Positions 52,839 to 53,259 of a stretch of 53,259 bases of DNA are shown here, piece after piece. Where the stretch lies: positions 1-53,259 of the forward strand of contig CAMPIQ010000009.1 of the NCBI GenBank assembly GCA_946886475.1. Direction: 5' to 3'. Below the pieces are notes generated by a model. It had not been told where the DNA came from, made no database searches, and saw only the letters and a list, made by a program, of their open reading frames with translations. The translations under genes and the position numbers were made by a program. Origin of the DNA: an uncultured Chitinophagales bacterium (lineage in GTDB: Bacteria; Bacteroidota; Bacteroidia; Chitinophagales; Chitinophagaceae). Each line of letters starts with the position of its first letter. The stretch's first letter is position 1.

Positions 52839-53259
52839 TACCTCTTTTATTCCTGCTTATTGGCCCATCATGGTCCTCATTTATCTTTTCCTGTCAGGAA
52901 TGAATTAAGCAGGAAGAAACCCAAAATGATGATCTGTAAGGTTAATGGTTTTATGCTGCCGGTGCCAGGTTCCATTTTATTCGATGAATTCAGGCATCTG
53001 AAAAATTTTTCAAGTAAAATTCCTGGCCCATTTTATTTTTTTCTCCCCATAAGAATAAAGCTTTCCCGGAGCTCCGGTATTTATTACAAAAGCAACAAAT
53101 ACACTTATTTACGATAGATAATTCTGGATTATACCTGTCATAATTACTATGCCTGTTCAGGGAAAAAACATTACCTGCTTAAAATATCATACAGTAAAAA
53201 AGTTTAATAAAGTTTAAGTTTTAATTAAAAAATTATATTTTGTCCGCGATATCCATTAT
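52839..53259. other. Gene-free end of the window with nested inverted repeats
   Basis: TTCCTGCTTA (52850-52859) pairs with TAAGCAGGAA (52906-52915), and within it TTCCTG-T-CAGGAA (52888-52900) is another perfect dyad, all just after the WecA-like stop codon. From about 53190 the sequence turns A/T-rich and ends in TATATTTTGTCC then CATTAT, which looks like the leader of a gene that begins beyond the edge. A TTG-started frame at 52860-53117 is not convincing. Confidence 0.55.

Noticed and set aside
52860..53117. An 85-residue frame starting at TTG after the WecA-like gene
   Set aside because: No recognisable domain, rare start codon, biased composition, and it lies over the inverted repeats.

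Overview
The window comes from a Bacteroidota genome, most likely order Chitinophagales and probably family Chitinophagaceae. The rank below phylum is an inference from overall protein resemblance. The phylum call rests on the Rpb6-type omega subunit, PorD (DUF4835), two PorP/SprF barrels, giant PKD proteins with type IX secretion (T9SS) C-terminal domains, and several promoters of the Bacteroidota form TTTG - about 19 nt - TAnnTTTG. I found no rRNA, tRNA, insertion sequence, prophage or CRISPR array. The window is a chromosomal core region with 42 genes I can support.

Layout. 92-1609 (+): histidine kinase and response regulator. 1830-7060 (-): CoA-transferase subunits, then an envelope/housekeeping run of bamD, Rpb6-type omega, a terminator, coaBC, porD and a DUF4296 lipoprotein. 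7073-7430: a spacer built of repeats and a terminator. 7431-9050 (-): an OmpA-like porin. 9249-11925 (+): polyprenyl diphosphate synthase and recJ. 11992-14850 (-): uvrA. 15112-15693 (+): an orphan ECF sigma factor. 15845-23085 (-): Nif3-like protein, zinc-ribbon coiled coil, recN, a TPR-AAA+ ATPase, a TPR membrane protein and fabI. 23183-26799 (+): YitT, DinB-like protein, M32 carboxypeptidase and a lipoprotein. 26923-32995 (+): a 15-PKD adhesin-like protein, PorP/SprF and a CTD-only exported peptide. 33044-34216 (-): an RlmI-type methyltransferase. 34368-36197 (+): grpE and dnaJ. 36232-41979 (-): SSS transporter, O-methyltransferase, glucosaminidase-LysM, hpt and a vWA protein. 42070-42612 (+): a LOG-family protein. 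42631-51504 (-): recG, a second PKD/PorP pair, an FAD oxidase and a small outer-membrane protein. 51732-52838 (+): a WecA/MraY-type phosphoglycosyl transferase.

How the genes fit together. Much of the window serves the cell envelope: BamD inserts outer-membrane proteins, PorD and the PorP proteins belong to T9SS, the PKD proteins are probable T9SS cargo, and the polyprenyl synthase and WecA-like enzyme serve lipid-linked polymers. A second group is DNA repair (recJ, uvrA, recN, recG). The least explained unit is the TPR-AAA+ / TPR-membrane pair at 16736-19306. The spacers are also unusual: many consist of short words repeated in tandem, often with a reverse-complement copy tens of bases away.
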